Shown here: positions 1 through 11,000 of the stretch, one piece after another
Layout: the number at the start of each line of letters is the position of its first letter
How positions within the stretch are numbered: position 1 is the stretch's first letter
Origin: Acholoe squamosa
Lineage: Eukaryota; Annelida; Polychaeta; Phyllodocida; Polynoidae
DNA: 64,000 nucleotides
Direction: 5' to 3'
NCBI GenBank assembly: GCA_949317995.1
Contig: OX439049.1
Location: 10,145,395 to 10,209,394, forward strand
Notes under the pieces: generated by a model
What the model was told of the DNA's origin: nothing
Databases searched by the model: none
What the model saw: the letters and a program-made list of their open reading frames with translations, nothing else
Position numbers and translations under genes: made by a program

Positions 1-131
1 CAGGTAGGATACATGAGCAGGGATGAGACAAAGCAGAGGGTGGAAAATCAGATGGAGCGAGGTCGATTGGCAGACTAAGACTAATTGATGATCAATAAAT
101 AACTGATGAGAAAGGATAGCAGTTTCAGACA

Positions 132-710
132 TTAAGGTGGCTGGCGGGGATGACAGACACGTCCAGGGCGCAGCCTTCTGCGCAGGTATAGACTGTACCT
201 CTTCAAAGCTTAGAGGATAGGAGAGGTCAATGCAACTAAAATATCAGAGGGTGGCATGAGAGGGATTTGAGCCTGGGACCTCCTGCATGCCAGCCAAACA
301 TGTTACCACTGTACCACAGATTCTAGTGGTATTCATAGTATTACAGATCATAGCCATTGATACTTCCATTGTCTCAGCATTTTCTGATCTTTTTTATTTC
401 AATCATACAAAACATTAGAAATATTGCCGGGACCATATGTCAATATTGCATTTATTGGAAAGATCTGCTTATAATCTAAGTTCTAACAAAGTTATATAAA
501 GGTCTAATCACTTTTAGATATGAATCTGGGGATTAATGTGACATATTACTATATAATTCTATGTAAGCTTGAAAGTTCTGTAGTTCAGAAATATGCCTGG
601 GACCCCCACATTTTTATTGCATATACACAAAATACATATCATTTTGGGTATCTGGTGAGAATATGGCGAAAATCTAATTACTTTTAATCTATCCCCGCCA
701 GCCACCTTAA
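132..710. mobile_element. TTAA-flanked non-autonomous DNA transposon
   Basis: A perfect 16-bp inverted repeat, GGTGGCTGGCGGGGAT, lies at 136-151 and, inverted, at 691-706, and each copy is bordered outward by TTAA (132-135 and 707-710). A TTAA target duplication is characteristic of the piggyBac and Kolobok superfamilies. No transposase frame is visible, so this is a non-autonomous copy. It carries a tRNA-like segment near 250-321 that may be an older SINE captured inside it. Confidence 0.75.
246..325 (-). repeat. tRNA-Gly-like SINE head
   Basis: On the minus strand this stretch has an A-box-like GTACAGTGGTAAC and a B-box-like GGCTCAAATCCC at tRNA spacing, and resembles tRNA-Gly around GGCTGGCATGCAGGAGG. 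The acceptor arms do not pair, so it is a SINE-type relic, not a working tRNA gene. A relative lies at 32880-32945. Confidence 0.5.
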
Positions 711-964
711 GCTCTGACACTGACACATGGACTGCACTGTGGACCTGAATAAAACAGGACAACTCTGTAAATTTAATTTGAGTGTTATATGGTTTATTAC
801 ATCAAGCAACTTTATTACAGTATTCATGATGTTGATATTTTCATGTCTTTTTTCTCTATCCTAGCTTGTCGATTTATCCTGCTGGAATAAATTCAATATT
901 GATGCTATCAGAATTTACACAATGCAATAAATCATCCTTTTATAGCTTAGGTGGATGTCCACTT

Positions 965-1127
965 TGTTAGATATGTACAATCCTAAGTTTCGTGAACGTC
1001 GCATCAAGGCGGGAATGCGTGTATCCATAAGCTCATGAACGTCATCATGCAAGTACAATAAAGTTAGCTCTGCAGCATCAACAAGATGGCTTGGGTGTCG
1101 TCGTTCATCTCTCCATGAAATCTATTA
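965..1127 (+). repeat. Left LTR of the Copia element
   Basis: Begins TGTTAGATATG and ends TCTATTA. It is essentially identical to 6542-6704 and is preceded by the target duplicate CACTT. The primer-binding region starts directly after it with GGTTATGAGG. Confidence 0.9.
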
Positions 1128-4100
1128 GGTTATGAGGCTCCAGACATGCTTAAACTCTGCTGAGAAAAGACATGAAGGATTGGAGACAGGATAGGGACGA
1201 CGTAGAGCTGTATTTGAGCACGGAAATACTCTCTACAGGTCGGCAAAGTGGAGGATGCTGAGTGGCACGCTGGAAAGCAGGTCAGACGCCGAGGGACCAT
1301 CTCAAAAGACAGTGAGTGGACACGAGCAGCAGGAGGTTCACAACCATAGTAACGTGAGTAAACGTTCCCATATCAAGCTCTATGACATTACCAAGGTTTG
1401 GTACATGTTGTCAGAGGCCTGTGAACTACTGTTGAAGTTCTGGGACACCGTGGGTTCGTCCTGGAGGGAATTAGACTTTGCTATGCCACTCTGAACGTGT
1501 TAGGGACCATCTAAGAAGTACCCCAAGGCCTGTAAACAACCTCAGATCGTCTGCAGACAGTGGTGTACCATGAAGAGGCTTTGTCATGGTACTAGAGGTC
1601 GTGCACACTGTAGAGTATGATGTTTAATATGTTTGTGTATATGCTCTGTGTTAGCCAGGAATGCTGCAGGTGACGTATCAGAGCTCCAGGGAGGCACAGT
1701 GAGCATTGAGAACTACATCATGGCATTTTGAGTACAAACATGTATTTCTACAGTATGAAGGGCAGTGTAACATGTGTCAAGTGGAAATGTTAGGAAGGTA
1801 AGAAGAGGAACATGAAGCTTTAAGAAGATTACCATCAGTCCATCAAGTTGTGTCAAGTCATTGTGAAGTCAGAATTTATAAAATCCAGAAGGAGAAAAGT
1901 ATTGCTAGTTAAGTGTTATGAGGTATCAGCTTAGTGTAATTTTTGGAAGGAAGTGAAGAATTATAGTGCAGCTTTAGAAGAGGACCTATCTATTGTGCAT
2001 CTGTGGTTATAAGCTGACTTTTCATTAATACACTATAAAACTGAACTGTATGTAACACAGAGTGTTGTGTTGCACTGTAAGGCTCAGCAGAGCAAGTGCA
2101 CTGTGAATTACAGGAGACCCGACAGATAACATTTTTTAGCAGTTTCTGGTCAATTTCTTCTACAAGATGGCGGAGGGACCAAAGATAGATCGTCTGATGG
2201 GCAGTAGCAACTATTCATCTTGGAAACTTCAGGTAAAGTGCACCTTAAAGTATAGAAATGTATGGAAAATCGTTTCTGAAGAGGAGCAACTCGGGGCGGA
2301 TGCTAGTGAGGAACATCTTGCGGCCTTTGAAACAAGAAAGAACAAGGCATTCTATACTATAGTTCTCAACATGGATCCGAGTTTGCTATGGATGGTGCCC
2401 CCAGATGAGGAAGATCCAGTGGTAATCTGGAAGAAATTAAAGGATATGTTTCAGAAAGACACCTTCGCTAACAAGTGAGAACTCCGGAAGAAGCTATGCA
2501 CAGCCAAGCTCACCGAAGGGAGGTCAGCAAATGACCATATTAAGCAGCTCACCCAGATTTTTGATGAGTTAGCCGTCATCGAGGCACCTGTGGATGAAGA
2601 AGATAAGGTAACTTATCTCTTATCCAGTCTCCCAGAATCATATGATGGTCTGGTAACGGCATTCGATGCAATGGATGCGGTCCCAGCGTGGACAACGGTA
2701 GTCGAGAAGGTGTGCGCTCTCGACAGGAAGAAATCAAAGAAGAGGGATGAGAAGGCGCTTATGAGCAAACCGGAGTGGCGTTGCTATAATTGCGACGAAG
2801 TTGGACACATCGCGAGAGATTGTCCGAAGAAGTCCAGCGAGAAGTCTGGCAGGAAGTCCAGCGAGAAGTCTGGCAGCAGGAGGCCCAGAGGTAAGTCTGG
2901 CAAGAAGACCAACGGACGTAGAAGGCAGAAAGCAGCAGCAGCGGCAGAGGAGTCGGACGATGAGGTCGAAGCCAGCCTATTTGCTCAACATGCGTTGGCA
3001 GCAATCGGTAAGGGCGGGTGGATCATCGACTCGGGAGCTACGGCACACATGTGCAACGATGCGAGCCTCTTCAGGAAGATGGACGGCACAAAAACATCAC
3101 GTGTGATGGTGGGAGACGGGCGCGGTCTCAGATGTGCCGGAGTCGGTGAAGTGGTGTTGCACCTGAAGATCCCTGGAGTAAAGACGCAGCGAACTGCGGT
3201 GAGGGATGTGCTGTATGTGCCGGAACTGGCTTTTAATCTGTTCAGCGTTCTGATGGCAAATGACAAAGGATGTGCGGTTGTCTTTGAAGGTGACAAGTGC
3301 GAGGTGACAACAGAAGGGAGAGTGATGGCGACTGGAAGACGTTCAGGGTCGCTGTACTACTTGAATTTTACGTCAACCCAGAAGGCACTTGAGACAACTG
3401 TCGAGAAGGAGTCCAAGGAAGACCTGTGGCACCAGCGGTATGGCCATCTCAGCGAGACGTCATTGAAGAAGCTGGTTAAGGACGGCATGGTCGAGGGACT
3501 CGACTACAATGTGTCAAAGAAGTTGACATTCTGCGATGACTGTGCTGACGGCAAAAATCATCGGCAGAAGTTTGACGGAGAAGGTCGTCGAAGAACAGAG
3601 ACGTTAGAACTGGTGCACAGTGACGTCTGCGGGAAGATGGATGTCACGTCAAACGCCGGTGGCCACTACTTCCTCACGTTTATTGACGACGCGACGCGGT
3701 ACACATGGGTGTACATCTTGAAGACCAAGGCTGCGGTCTATGAGAAGTTCCGGGAGTGGAAAGCTGAAGTTGAGAAGTCGTTCAACAAGGAACTGAAGAC
3801 GCTGCGAACCGACAATGGAGGGGAGTACACCTCGAAGGAGTTCAAGCGCTACCTCAAAGAAGAGGGGATCCGTCATGAGACCACGATTCCGAAGACACCG
3901 GAGCAGAATGGAGTGGCTGAAAGGATGAACCGGTCGATGGTCGAGATGGCAAGGTCGATGCTTGGGAGCATGCCGCGACGATTTTGGGCAGAAGCTGTGG
4001 CGACAGCAGTCTACCTGCGAAACCGGAGTCCAACGTCAGCTGTCATTGGTATGACTCCATACGAGGCGCTCCACGGAAGAAAGCCGGATGTCAGTAACCT

Positions 4101-6541
4101 GAAGGCATTCGGTTGCATCTGTCATGCACATATTCCGAAGGACGAACGGAAGAAGTTCGACCAGAAGTCGAGGAAGTGCCTATTCATAGGCTATGGCGAC
4201 ACTGTCAAGGGCTATCGCCTGTATGACCTTGGGCGTTCAAGGGTCATAGTCAGCCGCGACGTCATCTTCAATGAGAAGAAGCCTGGTGACAAAGAGGTTG
4301 AGCATGAGGAAGACTCGGAATCGGAGTGGTTTATTGAAGACACGGATGAAGATTTACCGGAAGAGGTGATTGAACCAGTTGAGGTTGAAGAGCTGGTAGA
4401 GGTAGAGGCAGAAGATCTGGCAGAGGTTAAAGAGCCAGTGGAAGCGCCTAGACCACAAGAAGAAGATCAGCACATAGTCGGGAGACCAGTGCGACAACGT
4501 AATCCACCTGATCGCTACGGTAAATGGGCCATGATTACAGGTGAAGACGATCCAAAGACCTATGAAGAGGCCATGGCTACAGACAAGAGGAAGTGGCGTG
4601 ATGCCATGAAGATGGAGATTGAGTCTCTGAGGAAAAACAAAGTCTGGGAGCTAGTGAGACTTCCGAAGGATCGAAAGGTCATCGGAAGCAAGTGGGTCTT
4701 CAAGACGAAGGTCACTCCAGAAGGAGAAGTGGATCGCTACAAGGCACGACTCGTAGCTCAGGGCTTCAGTCAGAAGTATGGGACTGACTACGACGAGACC
4801 TTCTGCCCAGTAGTGCGAGCTGAATCAGTGCGTGGCATCATTGCACTGGCTGCACAGAAGAACTTGATGCTGCATCAAATGGATGTGACGACTGCCTTCT
4901 TGAATGGCAAGCTAGAAGAGGAAGTCTACATCAGGCAGCCAAAGGGGTTCAAGGAGAAAGGGAAAGAAGACTTTGTGTGTCGTTTGAAGAAGAGCCTATA
5001 TGGGCTCAAGCAGTCCCCAAGATACTGGAACACTGCATTGGACGAGTTCCTGCAGAGCCATGGGTTGGTTCAGTCAAACGCTGACCCATGCGTGTACACC
5101 AGCAAGAAAGGTGAAACAGTCATCATGGCTGTATATGTTGATGACATCATCATCGCTACCGAGACCAGCAAGAAGATGATGAAGATGAAGAGACTTCTAT
5201 CGGAGAAGTTCGAGGTGAAGGACTTAGGTCAACTCGAGTCCTTTCTTGGTGTGAAAATCAACATCACGCAAGACGGTATATGGATAGGACAACCGGGTTA
5301 CGCAAGGAAGATTTTGGAGCGGTTTGGAATGGCAGAAGCTAGGCCAGTTAAAACGCCAGCAGACCCCAGTCAAAAGCTTCACCAACAAGAAGAGAAGTCT
5401 AAGGTAGACCAGTCAACATACCAGTCTGCAGTTGGGAGTCTTCTCTATCTCTCCAACTGGACACGACCAGATGTAACTTTTGCCGTAAACAACGTGGCAA
5501 AGTATGTGAACAGGAGATGAACACTGGACGGCGGTGAAGAGGATCTTCAGATACCTGAAAGGAACAATCGACCATGGTATCATATACAACCCGAGCAGTG
5601 AAGATCTCATCGGCTATTGCGACGCCGATTGGGCAGGTGACGTCAACACCCGAAAATCAACATCCGGATATGTGTTTCTGCTCGGAGGAGCTCCCATCAG
5701 CTGGAGGAGCAACAAGCAGTCATGTGTCGCTCTGTCGACTGCGGAGGCTGAATACATCACCTTAGCTGGAGCAGCACAGGAAGCAGTCTGGCTTAGGTAG
5801 TTTCTGGGTAACATCAATGCTACTCAGAGTAAGCCCACCATCATCAATGACGACAGCCAGTCAGCAATCGCCATTACACGGAATCCACAACATCATGGTC
5901 GTGCCAAGCACATAGATATTAAGTTCCACTTCATATGAGAACAAGTGGACAAAGGTGTTGTGTCCTTAAAGTACTGCCCCACAGACAACATGGCGGCAGA
6001 TGTTCTCACAAAGGGACTCACCCATGAGAAGCATGATAAATTCCGTGGTATGCTAAATGTAGTTAGCTCCTGTGCGCTGAAGGCACAGAGTCACCTTGAG
6101 TGACAGGGGAGGTAAGAACTAGAGACCCTGCCTCTTGGATAGTCAGGTTAGCTTAGCTCCTGTACGGTAAAGGTACAGAGTCACTCCTGAAGTGACTGAG
6201 TGGTAAGAACTGCTGACCCTGCCTCTCAATTAGCCAGGATATATATATATATATATATATCTATTTTTCTAAAAGTGTTTCAACTATAATCATCATTTGG
6301 TTATTTGAATAGTTCAAAATATTAAGAACTGAGTAGCACAGTGGATGCTAAACAAACACAGTATGGTGTTTGTTATATATATATCATAGACTTTTATACA
6401 TAAAAGAACTCATATTCAAGTGACTGAGACAGACTTATGAACATTGAGATATCATACAAACACTCAAGGAAGTTTGAGAAAGACTTTGCATACTAAAGAG
6501 TCTATTACGTAATATCATAAAACATTAGTATTGAGAAGGAG

Positions 6542-6704
6542 TGTTAGATATGTACAATCCTAAGTTTCGTGAACGTCGCATCAAGGCGGGAATGCGTGTA
6601 TCCATAAGCTCATGAAAGTCATCATGCAAGTACAATAAAGTTAGCTCTGCAGCATCAACAAGATGGCTTGGGTGTCGTCGTTCATCTCTCCATGAAATCT
6701 ATTA
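6542..6704 (+). repeat. Right LTR of the Copia element
   Basis: Second copy of the 163-bp LTR, followed by the target duplicate CACTT at 6705-6709 and then by host sequence related to the oxidase terminal exon. Confidence 0.9.
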
Positions 6705-6776
6705 CACTTCTCCCTTGCTGAAACGTAAACAGTAAGTGGAAGATTACCACTAGCAGTTAGATTCTGACAAGGATGT

Positions 6777-6904
6777 CAGTGGCGGATCAAGGATCTAGAA
6801 AATGGGGGGCACGGTCCAAAGGGAGGGGGGCGCTACCCCCATTTTTGAGTACTTTTTTCAGGATGCCAAAGAAAACGCCCCTCACCCGTCTAAATCTGCT
6901 ACTG
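6777..6904. mobile_element. Short MITE, CAGTGGCGGAT termini
   Basis: The left end CAGTGGCGGAT is mirrored by ATCTGCTACTG at the right end (imperfect 11-bp inverted repeat). GATGT occurs directly outside both ends (6772-6776 and 6905-6909) as a likely 5-bp target duplication. The interior is G/C homopolymer-rich and non-coding. The termini look hAT-like but the duplication is shorter than the 8 bp normal for hAT, so the superfamily is open. Confidence 0.6.
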
Positions 6905-7099
6905 GATGTTTCTTAGTTTTGAACCTCTGTAATTATACAAATTATGGCTTTAGGATTTAGGCTAAAAGTGTTTTTAGAACAAATGTAACTTTATTGATCA
7001 ATAAACATTCAACAAGAATTACAAGAGCAGAAGAAATTCCATATATAAAAGTGTCAATACACAAGAAAAAGATGGAAAATATTCCCTACAACCCCTTAT

Positions 7100-7240
7100 T
7101 CCAATACTTAATCAATAATAAAATAATTCTGAACACATTTTCTTATAGTTTTCAAGATCCTACTCGTTTCGTCTGTGAGGCCTTCATCAGGGATACTATT
7201 CTATTCAAAACAAATGACTGAGGTAGCTTCAGGAGCAGGT
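7100..7240 (-). repeat. Possible Penelope-like element tail
   Basis: On the minus strand the stretch reads CCTGATGAAGGCCTCA followed by GACGAAACG, a motif of the type often seen near the ends of Penelope-like retroelements and some other repeats. No reverse transcriptase or GIY-YIG frame accompanies it, so the assignment is tentative. Confidence 0.3.
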
Positions 7241-7348
7241 TGGTACACATGCCATGTGATCATAACGAGCGGGTAATTTGAATGTGGTTAGTTTTGATTT
7301 TTTTAGGTCAGTACAAAATTTTTTTTATTTTGAAATACTGGTAACTAG

Positions 7349-7996
7349 TTAAGTGCTAGGTCCCCTCTCAGTGATCTCAGGGATTGAATACAATTGTCTT
7401 GCATGATGGATGGCATTTTCTCTAGGGAGTTCAGTCTCAGATTCACTATCACTGGAGAAGAACATATCCTCTAACATCTCTTTACGAGAATATTCTCTAT
7501 TGTCTGAGGTTGGTACTACAGGCATGTATACATTAGATAACTTAGTATAACTGGGTTCATAATGAAACGGTGGATTTTCTTCACTAGGTAATGGCAGTGG
7601 TTTCCAGATAACTTCTGGAGGTTGAATGACACAAGGACACCCTACAAATGCAAGTCTAGGGTCTTTGATATTATTGCTGACAGGAAATCGTTTTTGAGGA
7701 CTATTTATGTCGATGTCTAAATCTATTGGGATCAGTCTCCATGCTGGTGGGTTCCCTGCTTGTTTATCTTCACTCTGCTGCAGGAATTCGTCCATGGTTG
7801 GACAGCTTGGTAGGGGATCCCTGATAGGTGATAACAGTGGTGGGGGTGTTGGTATACAGTCAATTGCGAATAAGTCATCTGGATCCAATGGCAACAATGC
7901 TGGCACTGGATCAGGTGGCGCACCAACTGATGCATTGAGTAGGTGATCCACATAGTCATAGTCAATACACAAGTAAAAAATGTGATACCTTAACAT
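7349..7996 (-). CDS. Unrecognised 215-codon open frame (single exon or terminal exon)
   Basis: An uninterrupted frame of 215 codons ends at a stop at 7349. The predicted protein is Pro/Asp/Glu-rich and mostly disordered-looking, with a PPPLLSP stretch, a KDPRLAF segment, an acidic SSDSESETE patch near the C-terminus and the ending ITERGPST. I do not recognise a domain. It starts about 100 bp downstream of the oxidase stop codon on the same strand. The first 20-odd residues look less protein-like than the rest, so the true coding part may begin at a splice acceptor (for example after CATCAG near 7945) rather than at the ATG at 7996. It could be a small gene, the last exon of a gene overlapping the oxidase, or a retroelement remnant. 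The length and clean composition suggest real coding sequence, but nothing in the window proves expression. Confidence 0.45.
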   Translation of the reverse strand: MLRYHIFYLCIDYDYVDHLLNASVGAPPDPVPALLPLDPDDLFAIDCIPTPPPLLSPIRDPLPSCPTMDEFLQQSEDKQAGNPPAWRLIPIDLDIDINSPQKRFPVSNNIKDPRLAFVGCPCVIQPPEVIWKPLPLPSEENPPFHYEPSYTKLSNVYMPVVPTSDNREYSRKEMLEDMFFSSDSESETELPRENAIHHARQLYSIPEITERGPST

Positions 7997-8096
7997 TTTT
8001 TTTTATAACAGAAGCCTTTCAAAAGGCTTTACTTCGATTGAACTCAATACAAATGTTATTCAAATTTCTGGTAACACAGTGCAACAAATTAGGCTT

Positions 8097-11000
8097 TTAT
8101 AATTTAGATTGATGTCCACTCTTCTCTTGCTGAAACTTAAACAGCTCCTGTGGAAGGTCACTGTCCCAGTTTCCCCTCATGATCATTCTGCAAAGTGATA
8201 TAATTGGAAATAGTTATCAAATTTTTGTAGGACTGGAATGATAGAATATTGCGCCTACTATGCAAGTTGTGAAAACGCATATCTAAAGATAAAAAATCAA
8301 AATATTACATTTGTCATCATTTGAATAGACAGTTGTCATCATTTAACAATTTCAGTTGTAAAGTTGGTTGGGTAATGACAAATGACTAAGAAGTCTACAT
8401 TTTAATTAGCAGTTGCCTCTTTAGTAGGAGGCCGTTTCACTGCGTTTATTACAATAAACGCGGATGTCCATACATTAAATATGGACGTCTGTGTTTCACA
8501 TTTATGCCCATAACTGAACACCTACTGCCCCTATCCCCCTCCGCATTTTAAATATGCTTCATATTGCAAATGCAGGTAGGGGCAGTAGGTATTCAAATAT
8601 TGCACTAAACTTGAAACACGGACGTCCGTATTTAATATACGGACGTCCGCGTTTATTGTAATAAACGTGGTGAAACAGCCTCTAGATGTATTTAAGTAAA
8701 GGAGACCAAAGTACCTACTTAGCAGCCATATTTTCAATCTCATCAGATGCCTTAGCAGCCTGACCACAGCCTCCTATAGCAACTCCTAGTGACGAGCCTT
8801 GAACCATGTCTATATATGGGTATCCCCGAGGTGTGTTGGTGGTGACACAGTAGTCAAACTTGTAGCTTTTCATTTTTAATCCTTTCAAAATGAATATAAC
8901 GAGAATCAATCAAACAATTTATAACATAAGAAAATTTGCCTGGAATGGCTTCCTTCCCATCATTTACTGGTTTAACCTTGTATGCCGCTAAATTAACTTA
9001 TAATCCTATTTTGAAATTACAAATATATTTGCATACATACAAGCACATCCATTATGCTTCTTGCAAATACTTCCTTCTGTGAAAGCTCCCACCCCAAAAA
9101 AAATCAGGTAAGGAGTTTTTCCCTCTTTATTTTATTGAAAATAGTGAAGAGGCATAATGCAGCTCCTTTGTTTGTAACGGCAAAAATCTAGATTCCTTGT
9201 TATCCTTACTGGGAAAAAGGCTCTTTGTGACACCATAAAGGAGACGCTCCACCTCGGGTTGTCGACCACCCCAGTACCACTCTGTGATCTCAGACGGTGT
9301 GTGGAGTTGTCGGGACTCAAGGTTACCATGTCCTAACTTTAAATAGTATTTACCTGAAAAAAAAACAGGCATAAATCTTTCTTTCACACAAAACATGCAT
9401 TGTATGTGAACCATAAGATGATGACCTAGCATAATCATTGAATCATTCAGAGTAACTATGTGAGAGTAAGCATATCACCCCCCCCCCTCCTTCTCTGTTG
9501 GTCATGTGTAATGCAGCCATTATGTAATTATACATCTATGGAAATTTGAATTTTTCATCTCAGAGAATTCTACAGACAATGTATTCACATACAATAGCTA
9601 TATAATCTGTCAGGTGTATGCTGCATTGGCAGAAATTGGCCCAGAAACACAATAAATCAATGACAAAGTCTGATTCCCACAGTAATTAGCAATGAATTAA
9701 GTGCAAACCCAACATGCCTGAAAAAAAAAATCGTTAGGAAAACAATAATCTGCATAAAGCTTTTTAAGGTGCTTTCCTCTTGTTGTGTTTTGTAACCAAA
9801 CTTCATACAACACTCACCATCGGGGTACCTAACAGGGGGCAGAATGTAGGCCACTATATTCAGGCTGGGTCTATCCCATGGGCCTCCTCTAAAACTCACA
9901 CAGGGCATAGTGGTAGATCATGACGTTCCTCCTCATCCACTTCAGCCTACAAGGTGGACAACATAGTTGTCAGCCAATTAAAGCCATTAAACAAATTAGC
10001 TCTATGTTTTTGCTTGGAATACTGTAGTGCCCTCTATAAGCGCTCGGGCACTCATTTACTTCAAACCCACTGTGACCCTGGCGCTAATATGGGACAGGCG
10101 CTTATTTGAATACTGTTTTAAATGCCTAAGATTGATTTCAATACCCATGTACACCCGGCGCTTATTCGAGACTGGCACTTATTTGAGACCCCAGCGCTTA
10201 AACGGGTCATTATGGTACCTGCCAAAAACTTACTTACCAATGTGTGAGATAATGCTGGAGGTGTTCAAGGTACCAAGTAAAGATATTTACCCTACAGTGA
10301 CTTGACTCGCTAAGTTGTACATAAAATACACTGTAAAATAATGTCGTGGAAATAACGACAGAATCCTTGTCCCAAATTTGCCAGAGATCCATTGTTATTT
10401 TCACACAGATTCCTTGTACATTTGTGTACCACCGTACTGCCACCTTGGGAATTTTGTAAAAAGTACAATGAATCACTGCTATACCGTTACGGTAGTTCAC
10501 TGTTCAGTTTTACGGGATCCCTAGGTGGTAGATTCAATAGTTGTTCTTATAATGTAAAACTAGAACTGACTGGTTGTATTAAGCCCCACACTGGCTCCTT
10601 GTAAAACAAAAATGTAATGTTAGGCTGTACAGATAATAATACTGGTGTGTTATGTATCATGTCAATCCAATCATTCTGATGAACTCCTAGAGAATTATAA
10701 AATTTACCATCATTAAACATGCCTTACCAGTAAAACAGTATTGGGGCAATGATCTAGTTGAGGTACGACCCCTGGTGGCAGTAGTTGTCTACAGTGTGTG
10801 AAGCCTCCGGTACACAGCAGGACTTTGTGAGACATCAGAGCTCGACCAGTCTCTGTTCTAACAATGTAGGTATTATTTTCTGCTGCAATGTTAAAAAAAG
10901 GGGGGAAATAGTTGATTTATTATAGTGAGTAAGTATGATGGTATTTTCTCCCTTCTGAATGAATTCAATAATAAAGCTTGGCTCGTTTAGTAATCATTGG

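Larger units (their letters stand above)
965..6704 (+). mobile_element. Ty1/Copia LTR retrotransposon, near full length
   Basis: Two 163-bp LTRs (965-1127 and 6542-6704) enclose a leader of about 1 kb and a gag-pol region read left to right, and the whole is flanked by the 5-bp duplication CACTT (960-964 and 6705-6709). Order of parts: gag with a CX2CX4HX4C zinc knuckle (about 2.2-2.9 kb), aspartic protease with DSGA (about 3.0 kb), integrase with its HHCC and DDE regions (about 3.4-4.1 kb), reverse transcriptase with YVDD (about 4.6-5.3 kb) and RNase H (about 5.5-6.0 kb). Integrase before reverse transcriptase defines Copia. A purine-rich tract precedes the right LTR, and about 90 bp is tandemly duplicated near 6.06-6.24 kb. 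The structure is whole but the coding region has about four breaks, so this copy is a fossil. The LTRs differ at about one position, which means a recent insertion. Confidence 0.92.
890..6790 (-). pseudogene. Decayed copy of the oxidase terminal exon, split by the Copia insertion
   Basis: Sequence at 890-964 plus 6705-6790 (the two flanks of the Copia element) matches, on the minus strand, the last exon and early 3' flank of the oxidase gene at 8097-8187. The copy still encodes LF-FQQ-SGH--KL followed by a stop (TAA at 940-942), against LFKFQQEKSGHQSKL in the intact gene. It has lost the SKL tripeptide (PKL instead), carries small deletions just upstream of this peptide, and no other exons of the gene are seen nearby. 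Similarity continues about 50 bp past the stop. It is therefore an isolated local duplicate of one exon, later interrupted by the retrotransposon. Confidence 0.65.

Noticed and set aside
1255-1494. 79-codon frame in the Copia leader as a host exon
   Set aside because: It lies between the left LTR and gag, inside the retroelement, and has no recognisable features.
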